A stretch of 64,000 bases of DNA from Sanghuangporus weigelae (lineage: Eukaryota > Basidiomycota > Agaricomycetes > Hymenochaetales > Hymenochaetaceae). Positions 12,456 to 24,896 of this stretch are shown piece after piece. The notes beneath the pieces are model-generated. The model saw only the letters and a list, made by a program, of their open reading frames with translations. It had not been told where the DNA came from and ran no database searches. Position 1 is the first letter of the stretch, and every line of letters starts with the position of its first letter. Where the stretch lies: NCBI GenBank assembly GCA_033182465.1, contig CP137319.1, positions 1,240,001 through 1,304,000 on the forward strand. The letters run 5' to 3'. The position numbers were made by a program, and so were the translations under genes.

Positions 12456-14162
12456 TTATTCTTCAAGCTTCCAACCCACCCAAACAGCGAAATCAACGCC
12501 CAGCCATCCATCGTTGGCATGAACATCAGCATCACCACCTCCATCACTTTCCCTGTCTGCATCTGATCCTCTTGATCCAACAGCAGTACGTCCAACCCTC
12601 CAAATCTCCCATCCTCCCAACCCAGCCCACGATTCCAAAAACTCTCGCACGACGTCCGCCGAGCGCAGTTCCACCGCGACCAACACGCACGTCCGCGCCG
12701 GAGTCGCGTAATGCTCCATCGCGGAGAGCAAGCACGGTATGAGCGCCGGATTATACACACAATCCGCGATCACGATCAACTCGGGTGGGTCGGCGTGTGC
12801 TAATCGAAATGCGGTGTTGCTTCTTCCGGTGAGGCTGGTGGTGGAATTGGCGCCGCCACTGCCATGCCGTGGCGAGGCGCGCTGACGGTGACGATGTAAC
12901 TCAAGCCAGTCAAGAGGCTCGACAGTTACCTGAATGGGATCGAAGAAGCTTTCATTTCTTCTGATATTGATATTGAAATTGCTACTATCTTCACCGGTTG
13001 CACGTTTTGATATCTTGGATGATGACGATGACGACGGCATTGGGTACTTCTTGCTATGTGTTGTATCCCTGAACGCCTGTTGGACGACGGGTAAGTTGGT
13101 CGAGACGTTCTTCCTGATCAAAGGCACGAGGTAGTCAAGATCCGTCGCCGTGTAGTGGCGCACCCAAGGCGCGAGCACAAGACTCAACAAGCCCGTTCCA
13201 GCACTGACAAAAATTTCATTCTTCTTGATTAAAAAAAAAACGCCAAGAAGGCAAGAAGAAACCGGAAGAAAAACGGCAACTAACCCGAGTTCCAAGACGT
13301 TGCAGCTTTTCAGCTTTTCCGGATCAAAGAGTGAATAAGGTGAATCCGAGGAGAAGTCTTCCAGAAGCGCCTGGCCAAGTGCAACGCTAGCGGAACAAGG
13401 ACATTCATTCACATCTTGTTGAAAAAGTTTTTCTGAAGAATACGGACGGGAAGGTTTACCTGACTCTCCATAGTACACTGCCTGTCAGTGCGTCAAGTGT
13501 TAGCCACACAAAATCAAATCAAATACGTTCGGAAAAAAACCCGACCTGTATCTCCCCTTCTGGAGCGTAGTGCAGTCTTGTCCTGCATAAGTTCAATCTC
13601 CAGCGTCCGCTCTTCTCCATTGGAACCAGTAACAAGGGACTTAGCGCGCTTGTAATCGCCCTTCGGACTTGTGCTATGCTTAGCGCTCTTGTCAAATTTC
13701 TTCCTCCTAGAAACATCTGAAGCACCTGAGCTTTCCAAGGCACTTGGTGCTGATTCGCATGAGGGCGTGTGTTTCCAAGTTACATCAGTCACATCCCCTG
13801 GCTGTGACTTTTCTGGGCTTGTTATTTGTCTTTGTTCTTGTCCTCGTCCTTGTCTTCGTCGCTGTCTTCCTTTGGGCCTTGGCGTCGACTGCGTCGACTT
13901 GAATGGGAGGGTGAAGCGCACTGTAATGGCGTCTTGTTTTGAATCGACGGAACCAAGACCTGGGAAGGAGACGGAGGAGATATCGTGTGGTTGCCGCGAG
14001 GAGAGGGCTGTGTATAAAAGAAAGACCTGCAGATGGACATCCGAATGAGTACTTGTTCAAGTACTTCATGAATATATCAATATACCTTACCTCTTCCTCT
14101 GGATCCTCGACACGTACAGAGCTCTTTGGAAGTCTGATCAGACCCGTTGGATCCTGAATCAT
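12456..14162 (-). CDS. Family-16 (METTL21/Rkm5-like) protein methyltransferase
   Basis: Five exons (14162-14091, 14026-13546, 13481-13460, 13386-13285, 13203-12456) give 474 residues; exon 3 is only 22 nt and encodes part of GSVLWRVS. SAM-binding motif I is assembled across the last junction as VLELGAGTGLLSLVLAP; post-I is YTATDLDYLVPLIRKN; the family [DN]xxY-type motif is ADCVYN; the C-terminus ends FAVWVGWKLEE. The domain architecture resembles yeast Rkm5, which methylates a ribosomal protein, but lysine substrates vary between family members. The N-terminal region holds a long, basic, low-complexity insertion (RPKGRQRRRQGRGQEQRQ and following). The start at 14162 (MIQDPTGLIRLPKSS) is the first ATG; the frame stays open upstream. 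Confidence 0.85.
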
Positions 14163-14494
14163 TCCTTTTGATTGATGTGTTCCTCCTGCTTTCAAATCAA
14201 ACTTTTCATCTGAGTCCGAGATTTGTTGATGTCGAAAGAAGGAAGGTTGCGTCGATCAACTGAATCTGAATCCGGGTGTGATCGCCGACGGGATGACGAA
14301 CGGCATCGGCTAGTGCAGATCACATTTTATTTCGTTTTCTGAATTCCTTTCCTTTCCTCGGGACATCTTACGTCGAACTCTTCTCCTCTCTTCACCTTAT
14401 ACTACCACCACCTCTCACTGGTCGCGAAACTGGGCTAGATTGGTTGATCGTGGCCGCTTGACCACGGTCAAAGGAGAAGGATTTATAGTTCTCG
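14163..14494. promoter_or_regulatory. Divergent promoter region, methyltransferase / rhomboid
   Basis: A 332-bp head-to-head spacer; no clear motif. Confidence 0.4.
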
Positions 14495-16536
14495 ATGCTC
14501 GCCAGTACGAGTTTACGACTCGGTGCCATCGCTTCCTCGACTACTCGGACACCAGTAACGCTTTTAGCGTTGCGTCGAGCTTCGTCCTCATGTCTTCAGC
14601 CGTCTCCTTCACGTTTGCATTTATCATACCTCGTACCACGTACAACATCCTCTAAACCATACATACCAGCACAACCACGAGCCCGTCTATTCTCCTCAAC
14701 TCCACACCAACCTTTCCCTCGGATAACACCTGCAATCCAAAAACCAGACTCTGCCACTTCAAATTCTGCTTCTGAAGCTCCAAGATTTCTATCCGAGCTA
14801 GCAAAAGAGGAACAAGACACCTTCGCAGCGGATGCGGCGAGGTTTCGTGCGCAGACTGGTATGTCGCCCTTGAAACGGCTCGGGCTCGGTCATGGTCATG
14901 ACCGTCATTCTCGATTAGGTGCAAGGACGCATGGGCAGCCACTAGGAACAATTGAGGGTTCAAGTTCGAGTTCGAGGGCTGGAGCTCAGCCGAGATTTAG
15001 AGAAGAGGTGCTGAAGGAGGACCCGACGTTCGAACAGCCGAAATTCGAAGAGGGGATCGGGAGACCGGGGATTTGGAAACATATTGCTGTACGTCCATTC
15101 TTCGCGCTCGTCTGAGGTTTCTGTTCAGTGAACTCACCGACTGTGATTTTTGATCGATGTAGTTTGTGGGCTTGGTCACGGTGGCTATCTATGGTAATGC
15201 TGCAGAGTATACGAATTTTGACACGAAGCGACTGAGTGCGGTGTTTCCGAGCCCGTTCATGGTGACTAGCGAGCAGCTCCGGCGTGTGCGATTGGGAATC
15301 ATATCTGAAGTCCGTCTCTCAGTTTGAATTTCGTTCGATGGAATAGATCTAATTGCCATATCACTTCTCACAGAAACTCAAGAAGACGCTCCAAAAGCTC
15401 AAAGACACAATGTCAGGTCTTCCGAATCCAATATCATACCCATTCCTTTGGTCATACGTACAGCTCGCAAATGGGTACATCAACGCCTCCGAAGGAAAGC
15501 GTATAGCGTATCAAATCTGTGCGATTAACGGAGTCATATGGCTATTATGGCAGTTCCGCGTTTTGAAACCGTTTATGAGGGCCAACTTCATGCATCATCC
15601 ACTGTCAGGGAGGGTGATTACGATGCTTACTTGTGTTTTCAGGTGCGTTCACTTCATGTCATAAGTATCGTAGAATGAAGATGAGGATTGAAGTCTTGTG
15701 CAGCCATGAGTCATTCATTCATCTTGCATTCAACTCGTTTGCGCTTATTAGTTTTGGTGAGCTTGATATTTTAGATATATACGGAGGAAACTTCCGTTCT
15801 GACGATGGTCTTTAGGCTCGGCTGCGACTGCATACCTAACGAAGAAGCAACAGATGAATAGCGAAGGAGTGCTTGAATCAACGCCGAAGTATCACTTCTG
15901 GGCGATGTTCATCACAGGTACTACTCATTCCTTCTCAGGCTTTCTTTCAGATAGTCTTATGATTCTTTTAGCCGGCCTCTTCTCTTCACTCGTCTCGCAC
16001 GTCGTCAGCGCACGACTCCTCTTCCCTCGACTACTCGCCGAAGCGCGGGCTTCCAAAGTAGCAGAGGAACTCGCACACTCAACAGGAACCGCCTTCCGAC
16101 GAGTAGGTTCAACAGTCAAAGGCAAAGCGCGTTCGGGCTCTCCGAGAGATATCTTACCCTCTCTCGGCGCATCTGGCGCGATATATGCGACGGTGACGAT
16201 GACAGCGTTGGCGTACCCCGACGCACAGGTTTTCCTTCTGTTCCCGCCTATCCCGCTCCCGATCACTTGGGGTGTCGGTGGGCTAGTCTTGATGGATGTG
16301 ATTGGCGTTATTAAAGGCTGGCGGTGAGTCGAATTCCTGCGTTCTTCAGATATCTCTCCTTGGACAATGACTCTGAATCGCTACTGTCATTTTCGCGAAT
16401 TAGGATGTTTGACCACTGGGCTCATCTGAGCGGGGCGGCTTTCGGAGTTCTTTACTACAGATATGGGCCTGACTTTTGGAATTGGATCAGAGCGAGCTAT
16501 GCGCGGCGGGTTCAGAATCAAACTGGGAAATCATAA
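14495..16536 (+). CDS. PCP1: Mitochondrial rhomboid protease (PCP1/PARL family)
   Basis: Seven exons (14495-15088, 15163-15309, 15374-15642, 15704-15756, 15816-15917, 15972-16323, 16404-16536) give 549 residues. The first ~100 residues are Arg/Ser-rich and lack acids, as expected for a mitochondrial presequence. Rhomboid landmarks are WSYVQLANGYIN, the HESFIHLAFNSFALISFG helix with the family's H-x-N feature, the active-site serine in LGASGAIYA and the catalytic histidine in FDHWAHLSGAAFG. Pcp1/PARL proteases sit in the inner membrane and cleave intermembrane-space substrates such as dynamin Mgm1 and cytochrome c peroxidase. The gene is flanked on both sides by family-16 methyltransferase genes. 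Confidence 0.93.
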
Positions 16537-16942
16537 TGCAGTACTTTTCAGTTGCAATTATCTTAGCAGTCGACTTGCTGTCCATTAGATTCCGTGTAGC
16601 ACTCGTAACAGTCCTTGTATGAATATCGCAATAATCCCCGGTTGTTTATTTCTGCAGCTGCAGATTCACTGTGTTTCTGGGGGAGATATGCAGGAGACAT
16701 GGCGCCCAGTATGTTCATGGGCCATAAAAGATCGAACGACGTGGTGATTAGAATTCCACAATGGAGACGTCGACCGCCATGCCTTGCACAATCAAATTCG
16801 CTAGATGCGACCTGATGCGTACCGTACGTACGTACGTACGAGAAGAAAAAATGCACAGCCACCTGTCGATCATGGAATTTACTCGACAGAAATTTCGGAA
16901 GTTTTACAATTTTGACCTTTTCAACTTACTCTGTACTTGAGC
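16537..16942. other. Intergenic region with a (CGTA)n tract
   Basis: Between two plus-strand genes. The perfectly alternating, self-complementary tract (CGTA)4CG lies at 16823-16840. Otherwise nothing recognised. Confidence 0.6.
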
Positions 16943-18640
16943 ATGTTCTATTACTTGCATCTCACTCGCCCACCACCGGAGCAAGCAAGCCCATATCAAC
17001 CACTGCTTATCACACCTAACATCGCGAATGATTTACGTACCGAATTTCCTTCTCCTGGACCTGGAACTGAGGGCGGTATAGATATCTTTTATGCATGGGT
17101 GAAGTGCATAGACGGGGATGCTCAGAAACAGCGAACGCTGGGACCTATGACTCAACCACTGAAGCTGATGACATGGAATGGGAACTCGTATAAGGAGGTG
17201 CAAGTTTTCCCGCCTAAAGAGGCTGCCGGAAGTGACACTAGTCGATGGAGTTTACTCCTTTGCACGCGTTCATCCTCGCCTGGCCATCCCTACATCACTT
17301 CAGTCGACCTCTCCGCTGAACATTTTGGGAATCATATTTTCCCTATCTTATCAGCTCCAGTCCACTTCGTTTCCGGCTCTCGGACTGGCACAGGGCGAAG
17401 TAACAATCAGAAAATAGAGCCAACAGAGAGTCGGAAGAACACCAAGCAGGTCAGGAATGAACGATTGTTCAAGCTGCCTTCTCCTCTTTTCAATAGCCCT
17501 ACTGTCGGCCCTTTGCGCGTGACGGAACACCTTTCGTACGATCTTGACAAGGTATACACCGTATTCATCATGTTCTCTTCTTCCTTTTCCTTTTTGAAAC
17601 ATAGAGTATGGATGAAAAGTGGCTGATTGTGGAATAAGGAAGAAAGTCTGGGATAGCGGAGTCGGACTGTCGAATTGGCTCGTCTCGACTATGCTCGAAG
17701 CCAGTAGAATCGATTCGGATGAACTGGCTGACGGTATCCCGTCGATCGTAAAGAGCCTCATGCGGACTAAAAGAGCGACTATCGTGGAATTAGGTATGTC
17801 TGCTGGCTTTGAGCTTGCATTTGCTGATGATGCGCCAAGCCCGTATACTAACTCCACGTCACTTTTCATATTATATTCGTTCTACTTACAGGTACAGGTA
17901 CAGGGCTCGTCTCGATCGTTCTGGCGACTCTACTCAGCCACTGCCCTGAACAACCACAATCAAAGATTATCGCTACAGATTTGCGTGAGTCTCCGTTCCG
18001 TTATTCAATTCATATCATATCACCTTCTTTCGGAGGAGAGGAGGAATAGATAACGAATACTGATAATGATTAAAAACGGCGGCCGCTTTGCGCACTAGCT
18101 TCTGCAATGGAGCTCTTGGAGGTTAACTTATCAGATAACGCTGCATACTGGCATACTCCGAATTCTAGTTCTTCTTCCATTCAGCTTGCGGTACTGGATT
18201 GGAATGAAGAAGATGAAGAGAAGCAGTTCCCCACGGAGATCCAGGAAAGCGGAGTTGATTTTATTATGTACGTCCCGAATGGGTCTGCTTTTCTCCGTGC
18301 CATCTTATCAGAGTTTTTATCATATCATAATCTGACGGAGATTACTTGATTTCCTCCTTTTATTTTCCCTTTACGAAGAATGGCGGATGTGACGTACAAC
18401 ACGGCCTCGTTCCCTTCCCTCATTCGCACCCTGTCCCGGCTTTCAACTCGTGCGCATCGCTCTCCGTCCGTGCTTCTTGCATACAAGGAACGTGATCCGG
18501 ACGAGCGGAGATTATGGGATATGGCGCGAGGCATCGGGTTGCACTTCGATGAGATCGGACGCGTACCTGGAGCTGGTGATGTGCCGGTTGAGATTTATCA
18601 GGGGAGATTCGAACGGCGAAATGAAAGACGAGAAAAGTGA
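16943..18640 (+). CDS. Family-16 (METTL21-like) methyltransferase, second paralogue
   Basis: Five exons (16943-17551, 17643-17793, 17892-17984, 18099-18267, 18379-18640) give 427 residues. The segment KKVWDSGVGLSNWLV, SAM motif I VELGTGTGLVSIVLATLL (joined across intron 2), IIATDLPSAMELLEVN and the motif IIMADVTYN are typical of the METTL21/EFM branch; LLAYKERDPDERRLWDMA matches the family's C-terminal beta strand and helix. The N-terminal 200 residues are divergent and may include a binding region. The acceptor for exon 2 (17641-17642) was chosen because it is the one that keeps the KVWDSG segment in frame; the more obvious ATAG upstream leads to a stop. Substrate unknown. Confidence 0.85.
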
Positions 18641-19048
18641 AAATTTTGGTTATATCGATTTAGTAAACACCAGTTTTTCCCTACGATATTGACATTTTGA
18701 AAAACAGTCAGAATGGTGGATATTACTTCATATGCCTGCTTCAGTACAGGTCGAGAGTCGAAGGACATATTAGTGTGAGATCCAGAGTCATAGTCTCAGT
18801 TCCATCCAGAACGAGCACGGATGAATGCCAGTACACCACTAGTCACCAGATAAGGACGAGAGGAGGATGCCCCGGAATAAAAAACAGAAGGGATAGAAAG
18901 GTCTGACAAGAGGACAAACTTGCAGAGAGGAAGCATATCGATCCAGATGCGGATGCAGAAGAGCCGCAGAAGCGGAATGATGCCAGTTCACAGCGAGAGG
19001 AGAAAAACGAATCCGGAAAGTGCCTTGAGCAAGTAAAGAATGCATCAA
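18641..19048. other. Convergent intergenic region
   Basis: 3' flanks of two genes ending towards each other. No gene supported. Confidence 0.6.
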
Positions 19049-21551
19049 CTACTCAGCGAAAAGCTCGTCCAGAATATCATTCTCGGTAGAATCGTTGTCG
19101 ACGACAAGGAACCTCTTCGTACGGCCTTTAAACTGAATAAAAAACAAGAACTTGTCAGATACTTCATATCTAATGAAGGAAAAGTAAAACCCGCTTGGTA
19201 ATAGCAACAAAGACAATTCAAATATCATGTTCCAAGAAGAAAGGGAACCACGAAATTGAAAGTCTCACCAAGGTACTCCCAGGTTCTGAAGGAATCTTCT
19301 CTGTCTTTCGGAAACCACTGAACATATTGGCTGCGTTACCAGTATCTTCAGCAGGTATCAGATCTACGGTGTCCGTATTTACAATTTCTTGTCGCATCGA
19401 CCCTACGCCCAGCCCAGAAGTAAAATTGATATCGTTGTCGACATGCGCAAGCGCCGCAGTCAGACCAGCACCATCGTTGCCTTGCCCAACAAGGACAGAC
19501 GATTCCTGGCTCACGTCTATGAGGCTGATCAGAGTACGTGCTTTCGGGAACATGGCCACATTCGTAGCTGTAGCTCCAGGGTCCCGTATGGTAACTTGTG
19601 CCAGAGCTGGACTGCTCGAAGCGTTATTAGATTCAACGAAGGGAATAGGACTTGATTTAGTATGCGTAGAGGGACTGTTCGGTGGGCCATGCACCGAAGC
19701 AGCGCTAACAAGGCTGGCATCTGAGTTACCAGTGGTAGCACGTTTTGGAGACGTGTCTTTCGATGTTGACTTCGACTTCGATAGGATACTTTTCTTGGAA
19801 TCTGGATGAAGAATTGTGCCAGATGCAGGAGCAGCCGCGATAGTGGCTTTCTTTGGTCGCCCCTTCCCCTTTTTCGGCACGGCCCCCTTTTTCTTCGGAG
19901 TCTTAGACTTGGTCTTTGAAGGACCGTCATTCTTCTTATCAGCTAAGACGGGCTGAACATTCTCTGATCCGGCGGCCTGTTCCAAAGGCGTTTGAGCAAC
20001 GATCTCATCGGCATTAACCAGTCCGTTGTTGACGGATCCGGGTGGACTTCCGAAAGGAACGCGGGAGGTTGTAATCATATCCTCAACCATCTTCGCTTTC
20101 GCGATGATGCGAGTTGTTCTGGAAGCCGACGCGAATGTCGGAACGATTGTGACAGCCCCAACAGCCGTAGGTTGAGCAGTTTCAGTGTTGCATGAGATGT
20201 CCAAACTTGCTTGCAGTGCATCGACATCATCCCGACTAGCAATAGCAGTGCGGATTGCTGATTCAGTGCGTGGGCGCTTATTTGCTGGTCCACTGATCGA
20301 CGACGAAACATTCGGCATCGGAAGAGTGGGCCGGCGGGATGTCCGACGTGAAAATGACCCATGCGGTACAGGCGTCTCTTCTCTCCCCTCCATGAGGGTG
20401 CCTGCACAAGCAGCCTCGGCTGATGAGCGTCGTAGAGAGCCGCGAGTTCGTAAGCGCTCGGTGTTCCCAATCCCCGATCGTTGTCGATCCAGTAGAGGAG
20501 ACGAAGGATCGCGAACCGTTTGTAGGTCGGCTGGAATTATTGTGGATCTTCGTCGAATGCGATTAGTATCAATTGGTGGTATTTCACACTCCGAAGAGCG
20601 CTGACGCTTCTGGCCTCTTCTAGGAGTATGAGGACCCTGCGCTATTTGTTCGCGCATATATGCGCCTATCGGGAGCCGGGAAAGTGCGCGCTCCAGAGAA
20701 CGTTCAATGATACGTTCCACAGCAGGTACTAGTGCATCAATGTGTACTGGGATGGACCGTACAAGAGGTTCCAGAGGAATGATCGTACCAACTAGCTGCG
20801 TATGTTGTACTTGAGCCGACTGCTGAACGTTCATAATGCCATGCATAGTCTGCGTAAGAGATGCCAACGACGCATTGTGCGCCTCGTAGAGCTTGAGAAG
20901 GGCATCGCTCGACTAACATGCAGATGAGATCCGAGACGAAACTAATGAAGAAAGTACGGACAATGGTTAGCTTTGCTATGCTTCCGTTAATCTTGTCTAG
21001 TATGCTTTCTTGCACCTCAATGCTTTTGATTAGAGTCGCCTGGCATCTGTAAACTGATCGCAGATTAAATGCGCATATAATTAGCGTGAATGTAAATGTA
21101 CGCACCGATATCAGCGATCTCGGCAACGGTCTTCTCGCTGCCTGTCTCCAGTGCCTCACGAGCAAGTTGGATCTCTTTGAGCGCTTGTTCGCTGCGGGAT
21201 CCAATGATGTCCATACGTGCAGAAAGCTTCTGAATGCATGCCTGAGTATCGCTCAAAAGAATCCGAGTTGAGCTGACTCGGTCCGGTAACGCGATAGGAG
21301 GAACAGGAGAACCCGATTCTGTCCAACGATAGTTATTCATGTGAGTACGCAAGAATGGAATGACCAAACGCACCTTGGGCTTGTGACTGAGAACCACCGA
21401 TGGTGGATGTCATAGTGCGTAATGCCGGAAGACGAGCCCAAAAGGGACCTTTCGCGAGGACCTTCTCCGGACGTGATCGTGCTTGAGAAGCCGGTGGTGG
21501 TGGTGCATCATTTGCGGCGGCACTCGATGAAGATTGAGGCGCAACAGACAT
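19049..21551 (-). CDS. Unassigned coiled-coil, AT-hook-like nuclear protein
   Basis: Five exons (21551-21374, 21318-21106, 21053-20962, 20912-19269, 19132-19049) give 736 residues. I do not recognise the family. Visible features are: an Ala/Pro-rich start; a helical, probably coiled-coil region over exons 2-3 (RILLSDTQACIQKLSARMD and SIEVQESILDKINGSIAKL); basic clusters that look like nuclear localisation signals (TPRRGQKRQRSS, RIRRRSTI); a Lys-rich stretch containing the AT-hook-like core KGRPKKA; long Ser/Thr-rich disordered stretches; and an acidic C-terminus (DNDSTENDILDELFAE) in its own 84-nt exon. DNA or chromatin binding is inferred. Intron 3 uses the weaker donor GTCCGT. Confidence 0.7.
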
Positions 21552-22357
21552 ATTGAGAAACTGACGGCAGGGCAGGGACGAAGGAAGGGTTTGGTAAGTA
21601 CCGGCACATGCCGAAATGGATTACGATAATAAACCGGAGGCTGTGACAAGTCAAGCAAGATCCGTGGGACCACATTCTGTCCTGATTCTGAACCTTTTTT
21701 TTTGTCTTTGTTTCTGGCTTGTCTATCAGCGGAGCATCTGTATCGTATCATTGTTTTGATTGTTGCATGTTCCTGTTTCAGATGCAAAAAAATGTATGTT
21801 CGTTGCGTTGCGAGAAATTGCGAGGCGGACGGACTTTGTTCTGCGTAAGTGCGTCCGCTGCCACATACACCCGCTAAGATGGACTGGACTATCGCCGATA
21901 TCGATCAGTCGCCTTCTCCACCTCTCCGTTGCTGAATATGTATATGTAAAATTCCATGGAAGATATGGAAGCATCTGAATTTGTCAGGTGAGAGAGGGAT
22001 TAGATTATGTTTTGAGACGAGACTACGCAGATGAAAAAGATGGGATATCTTCTGAAACTCAATCAAAGAGCGGGAGTTGTCTATCTTATCGCATCACGGG
22101 GCTCGACCCTGTGTTATCACAATGCCAAATCGCGTCACCGCCATTGGCTAGGATGGACATGTAAGCACCCCAAAAAGGAAACGGGTTCTTACTATTAATC
22201 ATCCCGACCAGCTCCCGCCGACTCTCATCGCATCGCATCTCTTTCCCGTCTCCTTTCTTCATCTTCATCCTCCGCATCCCTCTCATCGCATTTTCATTAA
22301 AGGCGAATTCAGTCGGCTTGGACGTGGGCAGCATAAATACCGCTCTTTTGCCTGAGC
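21552..22357. promoter_or_regulatory. Divergent promoter region upstream of the iron GATA factor
   Basis: An 806-bp spacer between the coiled-coil gene (-) and the GATA factor (+). A GATAAG core (read as CTTATC at 22085-22090) is present. The region proximal to the GATA gene is pyrimidine-rich (CTTTCCCGTCTCCTTTCTTC around 22241). No TATA box is obvious near the ATG. Confidence 0.45.
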
Positions 22358-24896
22358 ATGTCTCCGATAATATTCCAGCAACAACCTACAATGTCTTTCC
22401 ACCACAGCAATGACCTCAATGGTCTCGCTAAACTCCAGCGCAGCAAGTCTCCTCTGCCCAAGGTCGACGATCTATCGTCAAAATCAGACTCTCCCCAGGC
22501 TCTTACTCCCAACTCTCATCAGCCCGTTCCCCATCGCTCTGCCCCGCGTTCTTCGGCATATTCGCCGTCCTCGCACGATCGGGAAAATTACTTTGATCAG
22601 CAAGAATCTATCAATAATAAAGGGAGCGATCTTCCCGCATCGACTGTTCAGTGTGCCAGCTGTAACGCGACGAAAACGTCTCAATGGCGCCGTGACGCTG
22701 ATGGCAGACAAATCTGCAATGCCTGTGGTAAGCAATCTGTTTCTTTTTTTTTTTTCCTTCTTTCGTCAGCAGTACTCCTCCCAGTCTCCGCTTTTATGAT
22801 CCCCGGCGTCCAACACGTGCTGTGCATGATCTGCCTGTTCCGCCTTGTTTTAGCGTGTCATCGCAGCTTCTTAGATCGTTTCACCCTTCCTCCTGCCTCG
22901 TTTATATGGTTCATCGTGTTATCGTGCTGATCCTTGCCCTCTGCATCGTGTTCGACGCGCCTTTCTTGCCCTTTAGGTCTCAGCCAAAAGACCCGCCGTG
23001 CTCCAAAGCCTTCATCCATCTCGCGCTCATCTCTCTCTCCAGCTGGCACTGGATCGCAGCCCCTTCACGCTCGCTCTTCTGTTTCTCCTCCCAGCAGACA
23101 AATGTCTGGCTCGCCTTCCGCGCACTCCCCAGCGGCGTCGCAAATGACCCAGTCGATCGTTCAGCAAAGTAACAAGCAACAGCCGCAGGTGCAGGCTTCT
23201 AGGGGTACGTGTCCCGGTGACGGGCGTTGTGACGGAACGGGGGGCACGTCAGCTTGTGCTGGCTGTCCCACGTACAACAATGCGCTTCAAGCTCGATCAG
23301 AGCTCGAGATGGCTGACCAGTCTGGTTCGCCTTCCCCAGATCTTACCGGCAGCGCGTCCGGCACCCACGCGTTTGCTCAGTACAACGATGGTAAAACCGC
23401 CGAGCCCAGCGCGAGTAGCGGCAGGACGCCCCGTGGTCGCGGTGCGGTAGGTGCACTCAGTTGCGCAAACTGCGGGACTAGTACAACGCCGCTATGGCGT
23501 CGCGACGACGCAGGCAATAACATCTGTAATGCGTGTGGTGAGTCCTATTCGGTTGATCGTCATCTTATCTTTCCCAGCGATCCCTTTGCTCGAGTGGGCG
23601 ATGTGCTTCATCCCAAATAGGAAAGCGCCTATTGCCGATTCTTGCTTCGTTCCCATCTTATCCATCTTATCAGACAAGGATAAGCCAATCCGATCATCTC
23701 CATACCTTTTCCATCCTTCGAATGCCTATGGATATTCTGTTTACTGACCTATTGATTCCACGAACGTGACATCCTTCCTTACAGGTCTGTATTATAAATT
23801 GCACGGCACCCATCGGCCGAACTCTATGAAGAAAACGGTCATCAAGCGCAGGAAACGGGTGCCAGCAGCGGGCCCCGCGTCGATGCAAATGTCTTCTCCT
23901 GGCCAAGGTTCAAGTCGACAGCTCCCTCCTGTCCGTATGTCCGAACAAGCGGCCGCGGAGACCTTGGTGTCTGTGGGTCGCGGCGCTCAAGATCGTAGCA
24001 CTGGCGGTGAGAGCGACGATGATAACGACCAACGCTCGAGGAAGAAGCAAAGGCGAAGCGGGGCTGGCGAGATGGGACTTGAATATGACGACGGCGAGAG
24101 GATGCGCGAACAACGTAGACGTGAAGGCTGGCAGGATGAAGGCCAGGGTCAAGGCTCATCTGGCGGCTTTGGAGCATTTCCCGTCGATAGTCAAGCGGGT
24201 CGCCCCGGAGGGTATTATAATCCCGCGATTGGCCAAGGTTCAGGTGGTTATGACCTTCCGCCGTTAAATGCGGCTCTTGGAGGAGAAAAAATGAGCGCGC
24301 GGTATCCATATGCGTCGCAGGGCGCCGCTTCAACCTCCTACAATCGTTCAGAAGGCATTCCAAGTCGTACTCACTCTCCGGCAGCCTCCCTACATCAGGT
24401 GGGGTCTCAAGCATCTTCGGGACTTGGCGGTAGCCTTCATTTGCCTCCGCCGCATGGTCTTGGGCAGACGCATCCATCGTTCTTCCACGGATCTACTGTC
24501 GGTGCAGCACCCCTTGGACAACCGCGGACGTCTTCACCGCGTGCTCCCTCTCCGTTGCGGGAAGGTATTGCTGGTGGGAATGGTGGAGGCATGACCGTAC
24601 CAACTGTAAACGAGCTTGAAGCACACTATTACGAGCTCGCAGAGCAGCGGCGACGCATGCAAGAAATGATCGAAAAGACGGATCGTTACATGACCGGATT
24701 AAAGCGCGGAATAGACGAAATGCGCGGTGGCAATGGGTCGGGAAACGGTAATGGAATTGGGATAAGTGCAGGCGTCAACATAGGTACAAGCCCCAGTGCG
24801 GCGCCGAGCGCTTCACTTCCACTTGCATCCCGCAGTGATCGCAGAGAAGGGATATCCGTCTGGCCAGTTGCTTCTGATGCCTCCAACCAGGAGTGA
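22358..24896 (+). CDS. Iron-regulatory GATA factor (Urbs1/SreA type)
   Basis: Three exons (22358-22727, 22977-23537, 23785-24896) give 680 residues. Two GATA-type zinc fingers flank a cysteine-rich centre: finger 1 [15 protein letters not shown]...ICNACG, the centre CPGDGRC...CAGCPTYNN, and finger 2 [20 protein letters not shown]...[12 protein letters not shown] with the basic tail [10 protein letters not shown]. This order is the signature of fungal repressors of iron uptake and siderophore synthesis (Ustilago Urbs1, Aspergillus SreA, Neurospora SRE); the central cysteines are thought to sense iron. Both fingers are cut by introns after the last cysteine. The C-terminus has a coiled coil ([20 protein letters not shown]) and Gly/Asn runs. 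Finger 1 has SQW instead of PLW and lacks the usual Leu-Tyr tail. Confidence 0.92.

Noticed and set aside
23842-24477. 211-codon minus-strand open frame
   Set aside because: Antisense to the GATA factor exon 3; explained by its high G+C content.
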